Below are positions 34,766 through 45,400 of a DNA stretch of 64,000 bases, one piece after another. The DNA comes from Taenia hydatigena. Taxonomy: Eukaryota; Platyhelminthes; Cestoda; Cyclophyllidea; Taeniidae. How positions within the stretch are numbered: position 1 is the first letter of the stretch; every line of letters starts with the position of its first letter. The position numbers and the translations under genes are program-made. The stretch spans positions 26,693,232 to 26,757,231 of the forward strand of contig JADWOT020000001.1 of the NCBI GenBank assembly GCA_036345935.2, in the 5' to 3' direction. A model generated the notes under the pieces. It was not told where the DNA came from and searched no databases. It worked only from the letters and a program-made list of their open reading frames with translations.

Positions 34766-37120
34766 CAAGCAGCTTTGAGACAATTAACCGACCTCGTTCC
34801 ACTCCCTAAAGACCTAAATTTTTAGAGGCGATCCATCGCTTCAACAGCACTCTCTCGCCATCTTCTGGACACCTCAGTGGACGGCTACCATCATTACGCA
34901 CCGACCTTAGTTGAACAGGGCGAACCCCATCAGACCGATAAATCTGGATCTCTCACTGTCAATAACACGATCTTACATGGATCCAGTAAAGTAATGAATG
35001 GGCGATGAACATTGCACAGCAGAGAGGAACAAAGAGGCGAACCCAACTTGAAACACTGATGAACGAATGGCTTCCATCCTGTGCAATTGCCAGTTATAAT
35101 AGCAGAATTATGCCGACGAGTTCAAAAGGGTGTGCAATGATTTCAGCGCGTCTCTCCCTCCTTGGCTTTCCTCTTCCTCGGGATGAAATGCGGAAGAACA
35201 AGTGGGCGACAAATTTCATCTGCGACATGGCAAATAAGGTATAGTGATAAAGTCAGAACTCGTTTGACTGAAAACACTCCTCGCTTGAAGGTGGAGAATG
35301 GTGCTTGTGCATGAGAATGTGCATCCATCGAATGCTTTTGGCCCAAGAGAACTGTTTAGTCTACCACATCTACTTCAGTTATGCCAATGTACCGGAACAG
35401 GCAACGACCTATCAACATTAGCAAGTGCCGATATGATGACAGCAGAACCAGCAACGACACTACACTTTGTCTTTCAGACGACGATATAGAGACGCATTTG
35501 ATTTCCTACCGATACTCTACGTCCGAGAATCCTCTATCACCAACGCAGTCAACATCAACACTAGCATCTGGCTCGTAACCATGACCGATGCAGCCATAGG
35601 TGCCCAAGACGCCCGATTAAGCCTCAATAACTTTTCTTTCCTCCTCGTCTCTGTAGTCAGTGCTACTCTGATCGGAAGGAATGAGGTTATGCCCCATTAT
35701 GACAGTGAAAACCAGGGCCTGAACAGCACATGCCTTTGGGAGTGTGTTGATGCATTGTTTGAATAAATTGAGGGGACCCTTCAACGTAGCCGAAATGTGA
35801 TCTTTACTAACTGCCACACTGCTTGCTGTTCCCTCGTTGGCAAGCGAACTATCAGTGCGATTATTAGTGCAAAGAATTTGTCCTCTCCCTGTTTGAGAGG
35901 ATAGTCGCATGACTGGGATGAGCTGCCGGAATAATTCCGCCCACCATCGACATGGTTCAGTCTGGCTCTACCAATTCCTTATAAGCTCTTTAACAGCGCA
36001 GAAAGAGGGCACCACCGGAACTGATTTTATTCACGTTAGGCAAAACACACTCAAACTACAATTGACGAAACCGTTTTCGATGCTGATCTAATTAGGATGC
36101 TTCGTGCTAAATGTGGCACAGACGATGATATACACTTGCACAACCTCCATTCTTCTCTCCTTCCTTAGGCTAACATCCTTCTCAACTTTACGGAGGACTT
36201 ACGCTCAAATGAAACGACTTGTTACAATGTGTGAAGACAAACCATTTAGACAATCGAAGCTACACGTTGACACGATGGATTTGGGGACAGGCTAGCACTA
36301 TGAGGTTGTGAAGTAATTTCCATACGATTGTCCAATTACTTTGAATGTTCTTCAGGGGGGTTGAAGGATTGCACGTCGACTAAGAGTGCGAATGTTGCGG
36401 TACCCTTGCCAAAGTGAGGTGGCAGCAGCATTACTTACAATCCATTGACCAATCAGATGTACAAGAGCAGTTCGTCTAAACCCAACTTCCCTGCAGACGA
36501 GATCGTCGCATGTCTACAGTGAGAAGTCGGATTCAGTATCCATGCAATTCAAATCACGTCATTAGGCCACTCTTCGAGGTTCTCCGACCGAGAATTCTGT
36601 AGACTCCTGTCAGCGTTGCTGTCCGAAGACCACGATGGCGACAGAATAGTTAAGCCTTGCTGTAAGCACCAGTCTGGATCTGGCTGGAACATCACTGCAA
36701 TCACTGGAATGCCATATAGCTCTTACCATTCTGTGGTAGTCGACATGAGGAGAAGTCTAAAACACTGAGAGGTGCGGCCGTTGAGCCACGGGTCATGCTA
36801 AATCCACGATCTGAATCCCTCCACCTACGCGACTGCAATGCACTTAGCACCTTTCACTCCCAAGCAATCTCTAAACACCACACATGCACAAACAAATCAC
36901 AAAATCAGACAACTTAACAAATGGGACTTAGCAACCTTACACCTTTAACCTTATAAATACATAACTACACCTCTTACTCCTCCTTCTCCTCCCTCCCCCA
37001 CCTCGCCCTCCTTTTTATCATCCCAACCATTCTTACAAGACAACTCTTCACAAATCCAATCTCTTTATTTGATTTGTCGGCTGCATCGACGCGAACTTAC
37101 TTTTCGGCAGTCAGATTGTG

Positions 37121-37429
37121 ATGCTGTTGGACAGAGAAATGGTCTACGCAACATTTCTTCTTGCCTACGCGAGCTTCGCGATGCTCATTTGGAGCAGCGC
37201 AATGAGCTTCACTTCCTCCCTACTTGGCCAATCATTACGCCGTCTTGTACATCTGATAACGGGGAAAGGTGATCCGAGGGAGCGCCACCGGTGCTCAGTT
37301 GGAGCAGAGGTGAGACCGTGCAGACGCCATCAACAGAAGCTGCCGTCGGCCTCAGTGGACCAGGATGCAACTAGCTTCGCAACGCCATCTCTTTCTCACC
37401 AACTCACATTACCGGTGCTGCTTGCATGA
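37121..37429 (+). pseudogene. Fused exon 1-exon 2 relic of the membrane-protein gene (arm A')
   Basis: An ATG frame of 102 codons starts MLLDREMVYATFLLAY, continues ASFAMLIWSSAMS, and runs without a stop through the former intron position into RERHRCSVGAEVRPC, RRHQQKLPSA and SVDQDATSFA. This follows the order of exon 1 and exon 2 of the gene at 39722-38808, but the second hydrophobic segment and the 41-base intron are replaced by a short unrelated stretch. The N-terminal 16 residues of the intact gene are missing. It could be a young fused gene; decay is more likely because its arm A partner is broken. Confidence 0.45.
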
Positions 37430-37453
37430 CAACTGCATCCGGCCAACCTAAAC

Positions 37454-37837
37454 TTGTTAAGGTCGACCCATCTGCAGCAGCTATCCACACTAGCAAATAG
37501 CATAATTGGGACGTGTAAAAATAAACTTACAAAACAAAATGCTTTAACTTGTAGCACTACAGCAATTAATACAAACACGAACTTGGTAGTCCTTTTGTCC
37601 GTCCACAACAATGATTCAATGCGAGAAATCGCCATCATCGCACGAGGAGACATTGAGCCAGCAGAAATGTCAGTCAAACCACCGCGTCGTCACCTTCGAG
37701 CGAAGCGTCAATTGTGGTCATGGCAACGACAATTAAAAACAAGGGGTGATTTGTGTGGTAAGAGTAACGCATTAACAAGCACAATTAATACAATTTTTGC
37801 GTGTATTAAATTTTGCGAGGTGGCATTAGTGGGTTAG
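37454..37837 (+). pseudogene. 127-codon frame, arm A' counterpart of the 166-codon frame
   Basis: Collinear with the distal part of the 19669-20169 frame (STHLQQLSTLANSI, then NNDSMREIAIIARGDIEP). It is separated from the upstream relic by a TGA where arm A has TGG. The opposite strand is also open in both arms (37396-37677 and 19826-20080) and reads as a hydrophobic peptide, so the coding strand cannot be decided. Confidence 0.3.
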
Positions 37838-38339
37838 CGATGCCAAGCATAATTACAAATGCAACAATACATATTTTAGCGCAAATATTTTAAGCACAGA
37901 AGTTCTATTTAACTGAGATTGTGATGTGCATACTTATAGCTGCTTTGGCTATTGAAATGTGGTACTGCTAAAAGTGAGTTATTTGATCGCACAATTTTTA
38001 TCTGACATCTTGCATTGGCCCAGTGAAGCGAACTCATATTCTGACTACTCACGGCAGGGTGGAAAGGATGGCGTGGGAACAATTCTATGAATGAGTTTAC
38101 TCATCCATTACCAGACCTGTTTGCATTTGTTATCGGACCGTAGCAGTTATGTTGCGGTGTGGGAGGGATTACGCTTGCGACTCATTGCTTGCGAGAGATG
38201 GTGCGTCCTGGTCATTGCTACACAACGGCACGCTATAGTTTAGCCACTCCTTTGCGGTTACGCTCATTCGATGGCTGGCCAATCACTTTTAGTTCAGTTT
38301 GTCGTTGCACAATTTTAGCGATCTTATGCAGGGTGTGAA

Positions 38340-38530
38340 GCATTAGAATAACATGGTAGCCGATGTCGAAAGGAGATGTAGTACATTGTTTGTTGGAACT
38401 ACCGATTTTGGCCAAGGTCACAGAGGTGGCCGTACTGCCCTAGCTGCGTGGGCTGGCCTCCGGGCCATGCCAGCAGCCTATTTCCCTCTGTCCGTTGAAT
38501 ATGTATATTCTACCCTAGCATTTTGCCCAT
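38340..38530 (+). repeat. Dispersed repeat R, copy 3 (in arm A')
   Basis: Nearly the same as 14985-15215 over GGTCACAGAGGTGGCC to CCTCTGTCC, with the TA run reduced to TATGTATAT. It gives the frame FGQGHRGGRTALAAWAGLRA. Confidence 0.75.
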
Positions 38531-38807
38531 TAAATTGCTATATTACGGAATGTCTGTCGTATAATCGGCAAGCTGGATCGCTGACAATCCGATTCATTCA
38601 TTTCTCACTAGAACTGACACCGTTGATCAATATTTTAATGTGGTGGCGCCTCTCACACCCACCCACTCACTCAGTCCACTAATGCTCGTCTCATTACCAC
38701 CCACCCCATCCTGCTGCAACATAATTCTGTTAGCACGATACAATCATGCTATGGGGTGTGGGAAAGAGGAATAGGGAGAAGGGGAAAAGAAACGAGGCGA
38801 GTGATCC

Positions 38808-38881
38808 CTAACAACGTAAACAGCAGAAGATGCGCCATCTTCCTGCGCGTCCTCTTCTTACTCCGGGTTGGTGTTTTGGCC
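38808..38881 (-). CDS. Membrane-protein candidate, exon 4
   Basis: 74 bases after a TTTTAG acceptor, encoding PKHQPGVRRGRAGRWRIF then CCLRC and a TAG stop. The basic stretch next to a cysteine cluster could suit a membrane-associated tail, but that is speculation. Confidence 0.42.
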
Positions 38882-39722
38882 CTAAAATAACCAATGGAAG
38901 AAGAGAGGGTGAGGATGTGAAATGAGGAGGAGGAGGAGGATGAGGAGAGTGTTTGAGTGCGGATAGCTTACGGGGGTGTTGAGCATTCCACTCTCGCCAC
39001 CAGCGCTCAGCTATAAGAAGGAACAAAACCATGCCGATGTGGCTACTGCCTGTAAATTAAGTGGTTTAGAGTAAAAATAACGCTAGTGCTATTGCTAGCT
39101 GCCCAAACAATAAAAGCAAGTCAGCTGAAAGACGTGTGCTGAGTCTGCACGTAATCATGGACCAAGTGATTGAGCTCAAATGCATGAAGTAAGTCTTGAG
39201 CTAGTGCCGCTATGTAACTCCTTCAAATTGGCTTGACCAGTACGAGGTGGAGGAGGTTGAGGAGGAGGAAAAGAAGGGAGTGAGACTTACTTGGGTCGGT
39301 GCCTGGACACACGGCCCCAGTGGCCGGTGCAACCTCCTCGTCACGAAGAGAAGAGATTGCAAAACTGGTTGTGTCCCGGTCCACTGAGACCGGTGGCAAT
39401 CTCCGTTGCTGGCGGCCACAGGGTCGCGCCTCAACTCCAACTGAGCGCTGGTGGCGCTCCCCCGCCCCACTTTCCCTCCTTGTCACATCTACAAGGCAGC
39501 AGATTTATTAGCGAAATGGACACACTTACAGTCGACAAGGGTTCCAGCGATACCAACAATTGCCCACAGGTACGACCATGTGAGTAGGTTCAGCGCACTG
39601 CTCAAATTGAGCAGTGCAAAGCCCAGGTATGCAATCAGAAATACGGCGTAGAACACTCCTTCTTCCGACAACATCGCGAGTAAGTCACGGAAATATGAAA
39701 CTGACGACGATGCGCCTGACAT
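38808..39722 (-). CDS. Candidate four-exon gene for a small membrane protein (180 aa)
   Basis: Function unknown. On the minus strand the exons are 39722-39530, 39488-39291, 39049-38972 and 38881-38808. Donors are GTAAGT, GTAAGT and GTAAGC, acceptors are TTGTAG, TTACAG and TTTTAG, and all three introns are phase 1. Intron lengths are 41, 241 and 90 bases. The spliced frame gives 180 residues ending in TAG. Exon 1 encodes two hydrophobic segments (about residues 22-41 and 46-63). Exon 2 is hydrophilic and Arg-rich. Exon 3 has a third short hydrophobic run (MVLFLLIAERWW). The tail is basic and ends FCCLRC. The last intron is itself open and a multiple of three, so its retention would also keep the frame. 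Exon 1 and exon 2 have relatives in the surrounding arms, with the start ATG conserved in the 25.4 kb copy. No family is recognised, and the model is inferred from splice signals and phase. Confidence 0.5.
38972..39049 (-). CDS. Membrane-protein candidate, exon 3
   Basis: 78 bases, phase 1 at both ends, encoding SSHIGMVLFLLIAERWW then REWNAQHP. The acceptor is TTTACAG. No second copy of this exon was found in the window. Confidence 0.42.
39291..39488 (-). CDS. Membrane-protein candidate, exon 2
   Basis: 198 bases, phase 1 at both ends. It encodes VTRRESGAGERHQRS, then RPCGRQQRRLPPVSVDRD and ATGAVCPGTDP. Homologous sequence is present in arms A and A'. The preceding intron of 41 bases is near the lower size limit for animal introns. 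Confidence 0.48.
39530..39722 (-). CDS. Membrane-protein candidate, exon 1
   Basis: 64 codons plus one base, beginning MSGASSSVSYFRDLL, with hydrophobic AVFLIAYLGFALLNL and LWAIVGIAGTLVD. The GTAAGTGTG donor splits the next codon (T|AT, Tyr). This is the exon with the most copies in the window. Confidence 0.5.
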
Positions 39723-40754
39723 ATTGATCGATGGATCGAAGACGACAATTTGAAATGCACGTGACAGCGTGCAATAAGTGTATCAGAGTGGTCGCGAGTG
39801 ACTGAGAAACGTGAGGCTTTGTAAACGATCTGGACAAGGAGAAAGTCGATGCCTACATAGCTGCAGTTAATGTAGACAGGTTGAAGCACACTAAGTGACA
39901 TGCGGTGTAGAGAACTAAATACCACTCCGAGTCATGCTTTTCTGTGTCTGTCGTGGTGTTAGGCTTCGAAAGTGATCTGGATAATGCGTAAGCTAAAAGC
40001 AGAATTGAGGGGTCTTCGTGGATCATGTCCAGTGGTAATGCAATAAGAGGAGTGGACGAACAAAAAGGCAGCGACAAAGTATGAGATGATGCAGTCATCG
40101 GTAAAAGGTGTTCCAGCAACTCATTTACCTTTGTCTGTTGAATATATGCATTCTACCCTGATATTTTCCTTCTTTTAAATTCAAGGGAGACTTCAAACCC
40201 CACAAAAAGGAGCTGGCTTGGAAGTGGGATTATGAGGAGAAGGAGAAGAAAGAGGAGGAGAGTTAGAAGGGGCCGCATTGACAAAGTCACAAGAGTGGGA
40301 GATTACGGGTGCGATTCTTAGCCCTAACATTATCTGTGGCTCAGAAAACATGCCTCATACTCTCTTAGTCTTCTCATGTCTCCTCACAGAGAGAATCAAC
40401 AACCTTGCATCATTCCGCACAAAAGGTAATCCTGTCGAATTGTCGAGCGCTCCCACCCCTATCATGATCAACTATCCCAGCAGAATCGAATCCGTTTTCA
40501 CAATTGCATTGGGGTTAGTGGCAGATGAGGTAAGTTCAGACAATTAGCAGTCATGTCATGACAGCTGCCACACGAAGCAGAGGCTTACGTAGCACTCCAC
40601 TAAACAATAAAACTGTCAATGTGATTGATGCTCAAATCAGGAAGCAATTGCAAATTTGGCTACTGTGCCACAGTGTCTACCTGTAGTTGGATGTGCAGAC
40701 ATCGCAACCGGAAATCGCCATCTGAAAACGTAGCTTACAACCGACCAACCAACA

Positions 40755-40865
40755 AGATGTTAAGCGGAATTTTGTACAAATGCGCATCTTGTGTAAAGGT
40801 GAACGACACCTGCAAGACCATGTGAGTAAGGTCAATCCATTGCTCCAATTGAGCAACGCGTCTAT
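40755..40865 (-). pseudogene. Relic of membrane-protein exon 1 (arm B)
   Basis: The minus-strand reading LLNWSNGLTLLTWS aligns with LLNLSSALNLLTWS of the intact exon. Flanking residues have diverged and no start codon is kept. Confidence 0.45.
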
Positions 40866-42111
40866 TCGCTTTGAATATGAACTTTGCTACAAAACACATG
40901 CTTAAAGTAAACTAGAGTGCACAACTAGTTGATAAAATGGCATGGCTAGCTGTGAGTTGAATTACTTTTACGATTTGCTGACAAACATTACAATATCGCC
41001 ATTACGTATTCATTTTACTGACGTAAATTGCAAATAGCTATTAGTACGTTTGCAAAAGTCGAAACTGTTGGTATTTGTCGTAATTATGGTCTTGCCAAAG
41101 ATACATAAAAATTAAAAGCTTGTTTGTTTTACCTGACAAACTTTGATCTGATTAGCCAGATTTGTGCGCGACTTGCGTAAGCGGTGCGCTTATACGGGAT
41201 AATTTTTCTGGATTAATGCGCCTTTATCCGCCGCCTAGTGTCGGCAACCCGGTAGGTATCGAGTATTTCCTTATTGTTTTTAGTTATTTAATTGTTGTGA
41301 GGTGCTTCAAATTCCGATTTGCTTCCTTTATACACATACTTGTTAGAGTAGACGCAAAGGCCTCTCAGTGTGATTGTTGACGGTTATTTGTCAACTGCAA
41401 GGTCTCCGCACGTGCATGTTTCGCTATGTAGATACAAATTTTGACTGTTTTAGCAGCTTTAGGCTGTTTGTGTTTTACTGACGCTTGGATTTGAGTAATG
41501 AGGCGTGATTTTGTGGAGAGGTGCTAAAACCCTACGAAGCGCTTGGCAACTACTTGTTTGGTGCTTTCTTGCGATTAAGCACCCAGTTTGTGAATGTTTG
41601 TCGATGTATGCTTTTGCCTTCTTGACCAGTTTATTTGTTAGACCAACCGTCTCAGAAATAGGTGCAGTTGCTGTCACAGCTTGTTTTCTATTTGGACTGC
41701 CTAATCGCATTGAAATTTTCGCTGCAAAACACTTCTTTGGTTTGAGTACGGTTGCTTTGGCTGTTTTTAAGCGGTTCGTTATTTTAGTAAGAATGAGTTT
41801 TGATGAATGAGGTCCAATTTGATGAAGGGGCTTGTAACTTTGGTAAAGTAAACGGAAAGTCTCATAATATGGCTGTTAGGACGTTTTGTTTTCCAACTAC
41901 GATGCCTACTCACGTACGCGTTTTGCTGTATGACACCTCGAGTGATAATTTAATATTGTTTTTTGGCAACTTGTAATTTGTTTGCTTTCTAATGGCGACA
42001 AATTTTGTTGGGAGGAGTTCTAACGTTGCTAAGGACGTGGCAACAAATCATTATTAATTTCTTGCTAATAAGCATTCACTATATTTACAAATGTTATTGT
42101 GCATTTTTTAG

Positions 42112-42344
42112 CTCGTTTTCGTGGTAGAATAGACACAGAAGAAGAAGAAGATGAGGCTGCAGCAGTAATGGGTGTGAATCTCGTCTTCGCTATCACTTCG
42201 CATATTTCTCAGGTAAGATCGGATTGTGCTAAATGAGTTGTTGCTGTCCTTTGTTGTGTGCAGCGGTGGAGTCAATGTGCGTTCATATGTTGGGTGGGAA
42301 AGTGCTGTTCTCCTTTACCGGGGTTGTTTGTTGTGTTGATGTGA
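42112..42344 (+). other. Possible exon pair in arm B
   Basis: After a TTTTTTAG acceptor, 101 bases encode RFRGRIDTEEEEDEAAA then VMGVNLVFAITSHISQ and end in phase 0 at a CAG|GTAAG donor (42112-42212). A TTGTGTGCAG acceptor then leads to an in-phase frame at 42264-42344 ending in TGA. Splice signals and the acidic peptide make this worth noting. However, the first exon lies in the 481-base segment absent from B', the upstream exon phase does not fit nearby candidates, and no homology is recognised. Confidence 0.2.
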
Positions 42345-42703
42345 TTCCTGCTGTGAAACATGTTGTGTAGAGGGCCTTGGTGATGGCTTAATCGTAGGTT
42401 GCATAAGTTGGTGTCTCTGAATGAGGTGGACGCAGCAGTGGGAAGCTTGGGCATCACTACGCAGACTGTACTTTGTAGCAGTCTTATGTGTTTGCTTGTC
42501 AATGCGTTTCTTGTTTTCCTATCAGTAGTCATGTTTGTGAATGTCAGCCTTGCAGCGCATTGAAGCCTCACACATGGGTCTTCCCATTGTTTGGCTTTTT
42601 CCTTCTCAGATGCTACAAACTTACCTTGGTGGTTGTGATGGTGAAGTAACATCTGATGAGTGTGTGGAATGATAGGCAATACAAGATTTTGGAGTGATTC
42701 GCG

Positions 42704-43039
42704 GTGGCGGTGGTGGTGGCGGCGGGGGCGTCCCTGTCTGGGTTGTGTGATGCGACTGTTGGTATTGACGACAGGGTCTACTACTGTTATTATGTCTCCG
42801 TCTCTTTGTTTTTGAGGGCATGGATGGCCGGGTGGCGGAGAAGGAGGAAAAAGGCTGGGGTAGCTGTGCCGTGGGTGTGTGAAAGCGTGAAGGAGACGTT
42901 CTCTTACGACGACGACGACAACGACAACGAATGGAGGCGCTATAGGTCAGAGTTCACTGGTGGCAACTGCGGCATATTTTGCTTCCGGAGGTACGGAAAT
43001 GTATTTGCTGTGGGCGGGTGGAGGTTAATTTGTTGCTGA
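42704..43039 (+). other. Open frame in arm B with conserved C-terminal half in B'
   Basis: The frame ends WVCESVKETFSYDDDD, then FTGGNCGIFCFRR and WRLICC before TGA. The B' counterpart (61310-61522, minus) has the same ending and stop. In the shared part I count about seven amino-acid-changing and five silent differences, at best weak constraint. The N-terminal halves differ and B' is interrupted there. The opposite strand is also open in both arms and Pro-rich (42621-42821; 61541-61747). Confidence 0.22.
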
Positions 43040-44205
43040 CTGTATAGTTGATGAGTAGTGGTGCATCAGCTCAGAGGAGGTATGTAGTCGAGTAGGTCTC
43101 CACTGTTGGGTGTATTGGGCGCGAACTGCTGGGTGGGAGGCGGGGGGTGGGGGCGGGTGTCGTGCTACTCCCACCATTACTGCGACTTAGTCTTAGGCGT
43201 GAGAATAGATGGAAAAGGATTTGAAAAGGAGGGGTGGAAAAGACGCCGCGGGGAACATATAGGGTCGAAAGCTGAGGCGGTTTCCGGTTTCACTCGGACT
43301 AATTACTGTCGGGGTTGGGGTGATGGGTGGTTGGTGCGCTGTGGCATGGCGCTTGGGTGGATTCGTGGTGGTCCCCCGTGTTGGCATGAGGGTTGGGTTT
43401 GCCCTTACTGATCTGTGCTTTGCTTTTAGAAGGAGAGCGAGGAAGCATTGCCATCTTACAGCGCTTTCTCAATGCTTAAGGCGCAATGCTTGGGGAATAC
43501 CTGGAGGATGAGGAGATGGTGGGTACTCCACGACGCATCGACGGTTGGTGGATGCGGTTGTACCGACTCGACCTCCTCCGCTGGTGCCATTGCTGTTACT
43601 GCGTATGCGTGAACATCACCGACGAAGACAATCGTTCCTTCATCCAACGATTTCCGTCGCAACAACAGTATCGTAAGTTCTTTACATTCATTTGCTGTTA
43701 TCAATGGCGTCTCGCCTTTCTTTGACACGTGGCGGCACAAGAGCTTCAAGTTATTACAGATTCACTGCGGATAATGTGTTTTGTGTAGGTGTACAAGCGA
43801 ATCATCCATATCAGGTTTCGTGCCTTTCTTGGATTTATGCAGTCTCTATGCAGTTAACTTGCTCACTGAAATGCAAACACTGTCTTGACTTATGCAGGCA
43901 ATGATTCCATAATGCGATTGAGCCAGTGTAACCAGATGCGTCCCTGCTTCCTCACATCAGCATCAGTCGTGGCGATAATGACGATGAAGTGTCAGTCATA
44001 TCTGCGCCATCAGTCCTTGACAACGATCTGGATGGAAACACGGCGAAACAAAGCAATTGGAAAAAATATAAATGATGTTTAAAATTTGCCTTTTTTCCTA
44101 AAATGGGGTTTGACCTGGGTTATATTGGAGAGACGAAGAGGGGTAGGTGATCGAGTGGAAGAGTAGGCTTGATTCACCTCTTGTTCTCTTTCGAGGGAGT
44201 AGACA

Positions 44206-44385
44206 CGGGTGAAGTCTATGCGCCGTGCAGGACAAGGTGAAGGACAATAGAGGAATGTGAGGAGAAGATGGGCAAATAGTAGGTGTGTGTGCGTAGATGG
44301 GGAAGGTGAATGATGTTTCGTCGCTGCACACGAGGCGCTTCAATGGATTTCCGAGGTGTCAGTGTTGCCGACGCTTTGGTAATAA
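44206..44385 (+). repeat. Tandem repeat H, copy 1
   Basis: Same order as 44773-44940: a GTGAAGTCTATGCGCC word, a GGACAA-to-GAGAAG purine stretch, GGTGAATG, and AGGCGCTTCAATGG. Confidence 0.6.
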
Positions 44386-44772
44386 GTAAGGGATGAGAAG
44401 AATGAGAAGTGCAATCATTGAAATTGCAGATGACCTGTCCTACTCTGAATCCAAAGCAAGCAAGTGCAGTGAACGCATGTTCCACATTGTAGAGTGGCTT
44501 GTAAACATCGTTCTTACTGCCATTCTTTGAGCCCTAATGCAATCATCAGGCTTCTGGACTGAAATCAAGATCAATTTGCAGGTAAAGTGGCGTAAAATTG
44601 GGTCCCTGGCCTAAGCTCAAGGTGAATTTTTAGGCCCGATGACAATGTGGGTCAAGTAATTAACCGACTAAGGTGTGGTAGCCACCAAGCAGCATGATTG
44701 GACCACACATTCGACCTAACTCGCGACACTGCAGTCATTATAAGCAAGTATATAACGATGGGTGTACACTGA

Positions 44773-44940
44773 TGAAGTCTCTGCGCCATGTAGCACCAAG
44801 TAAATAAGGATCTAGCATTGTCAGGACGAGAAGGAAGTGGAGGGGAATAAGGGTGGGCACAAATGGTGAAGGTGAGTATTCTTTCGCTTTAATCAAGGCG
44901 CTTCAATGGCTTTACGAAGTGCCACTTTTGTCGTTAAAGG
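44773..44940 (+). repeat. Tandem repeat H, copy 2
   Basis: Direct copy of 44206-44385 about 570 bases downstream, ending at AAGGCGCTTCAATGG. Confidence 0.6.
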
Positions 44941-45119
44941 TTGCGTCTTAGATGAGAGGATTAAGAAACGGGTTTATGGATTTAGCCAGCGTGTACTAAA
45001 ATAAGTAGATGAAAGAGCATGTTGTTTGGGAAAAAGATAACCTGCTCGACTTTAACTCCCAGATAAGCATTGCAGCGTGAATTTCATGTCGATTCCATAC
45101 ACCGACAAAGCACCTCATT

Positions 45120-45400
45120 CAATTCGTCCATCACATTGTTTCATGGAAGAAGTACTTAGCGAGTTACGGGTTCTCTGTTCTGTCGCTGTCGCTCAGCACC
45201 CACGCACCGTGCCCAGTCTCTCATGTTAATCACCTAAGCATAAGGCCGCGCTGCTTGCTGATGTCGTGAGTGAATGCGTGGTTCATAGTGAAGAGTGGTT
45301 TTGTAACACATCTCCTTACTCCCATCCACAATGCCTTGACGCAATTATCACTGCTTATCACCAACCTTTCTCAACAGAATAATAAGTGGGGGAAAGGGGA
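45120..45400 (+). repeat. Repeat family G, copy 2
   Basis: Direct copy of 32005-32290, sharing CATGGAAGA, AGTACTT, GAGTTAC, CCCACGCACCG and AATAAGTGG in order. Confidence 0.65.

Larger units (their letters stand above)
33875..38707 (-). repeat. Inverted-repeat arm A' (about 4.8 kb)
   Basis: Reverse-complement partner of arm A. Unlike arm A, its outer end is not at an assembly gap: the similarity stops shortly after the CCACCCACC run at 38700-38707, giving a directly readable boundary. Arm A' ends about 100 bases from the stop codon of the four-exon candidate gene. Confidence 0.88.
40060..43898 (+). repeat. Inverted-repeat arm B, outer part
   Basis: Matches the reverse complement of 60411-64000; the true outer end is unknown because the partner is cut by the window end. 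Landmarks are a repeat R remnant at about 40.13-40.2 kb, the membrane-exon relic at 40.76-40.86 kb, GCGCGACTTGC followed by a GTAAG donor-like word near 41.17 kb, and the frame ending FGVFA- or GNVFA-type peptides at 42.7-43.04 kb. Relative to B' it has 481 extra bases at 41741-42221 and lacks an in-frame 54 bases near 42.31 kb. Confidence 0.87.

Noticed and set aside
18670..38707. The A/A' palindrome as a pure assembly artefact
   Set aside because: The arms differ by many substitutions and indels, and the loop has unique structure. However, the gap at the left edge means the exact arrangement still rests on the assembly.
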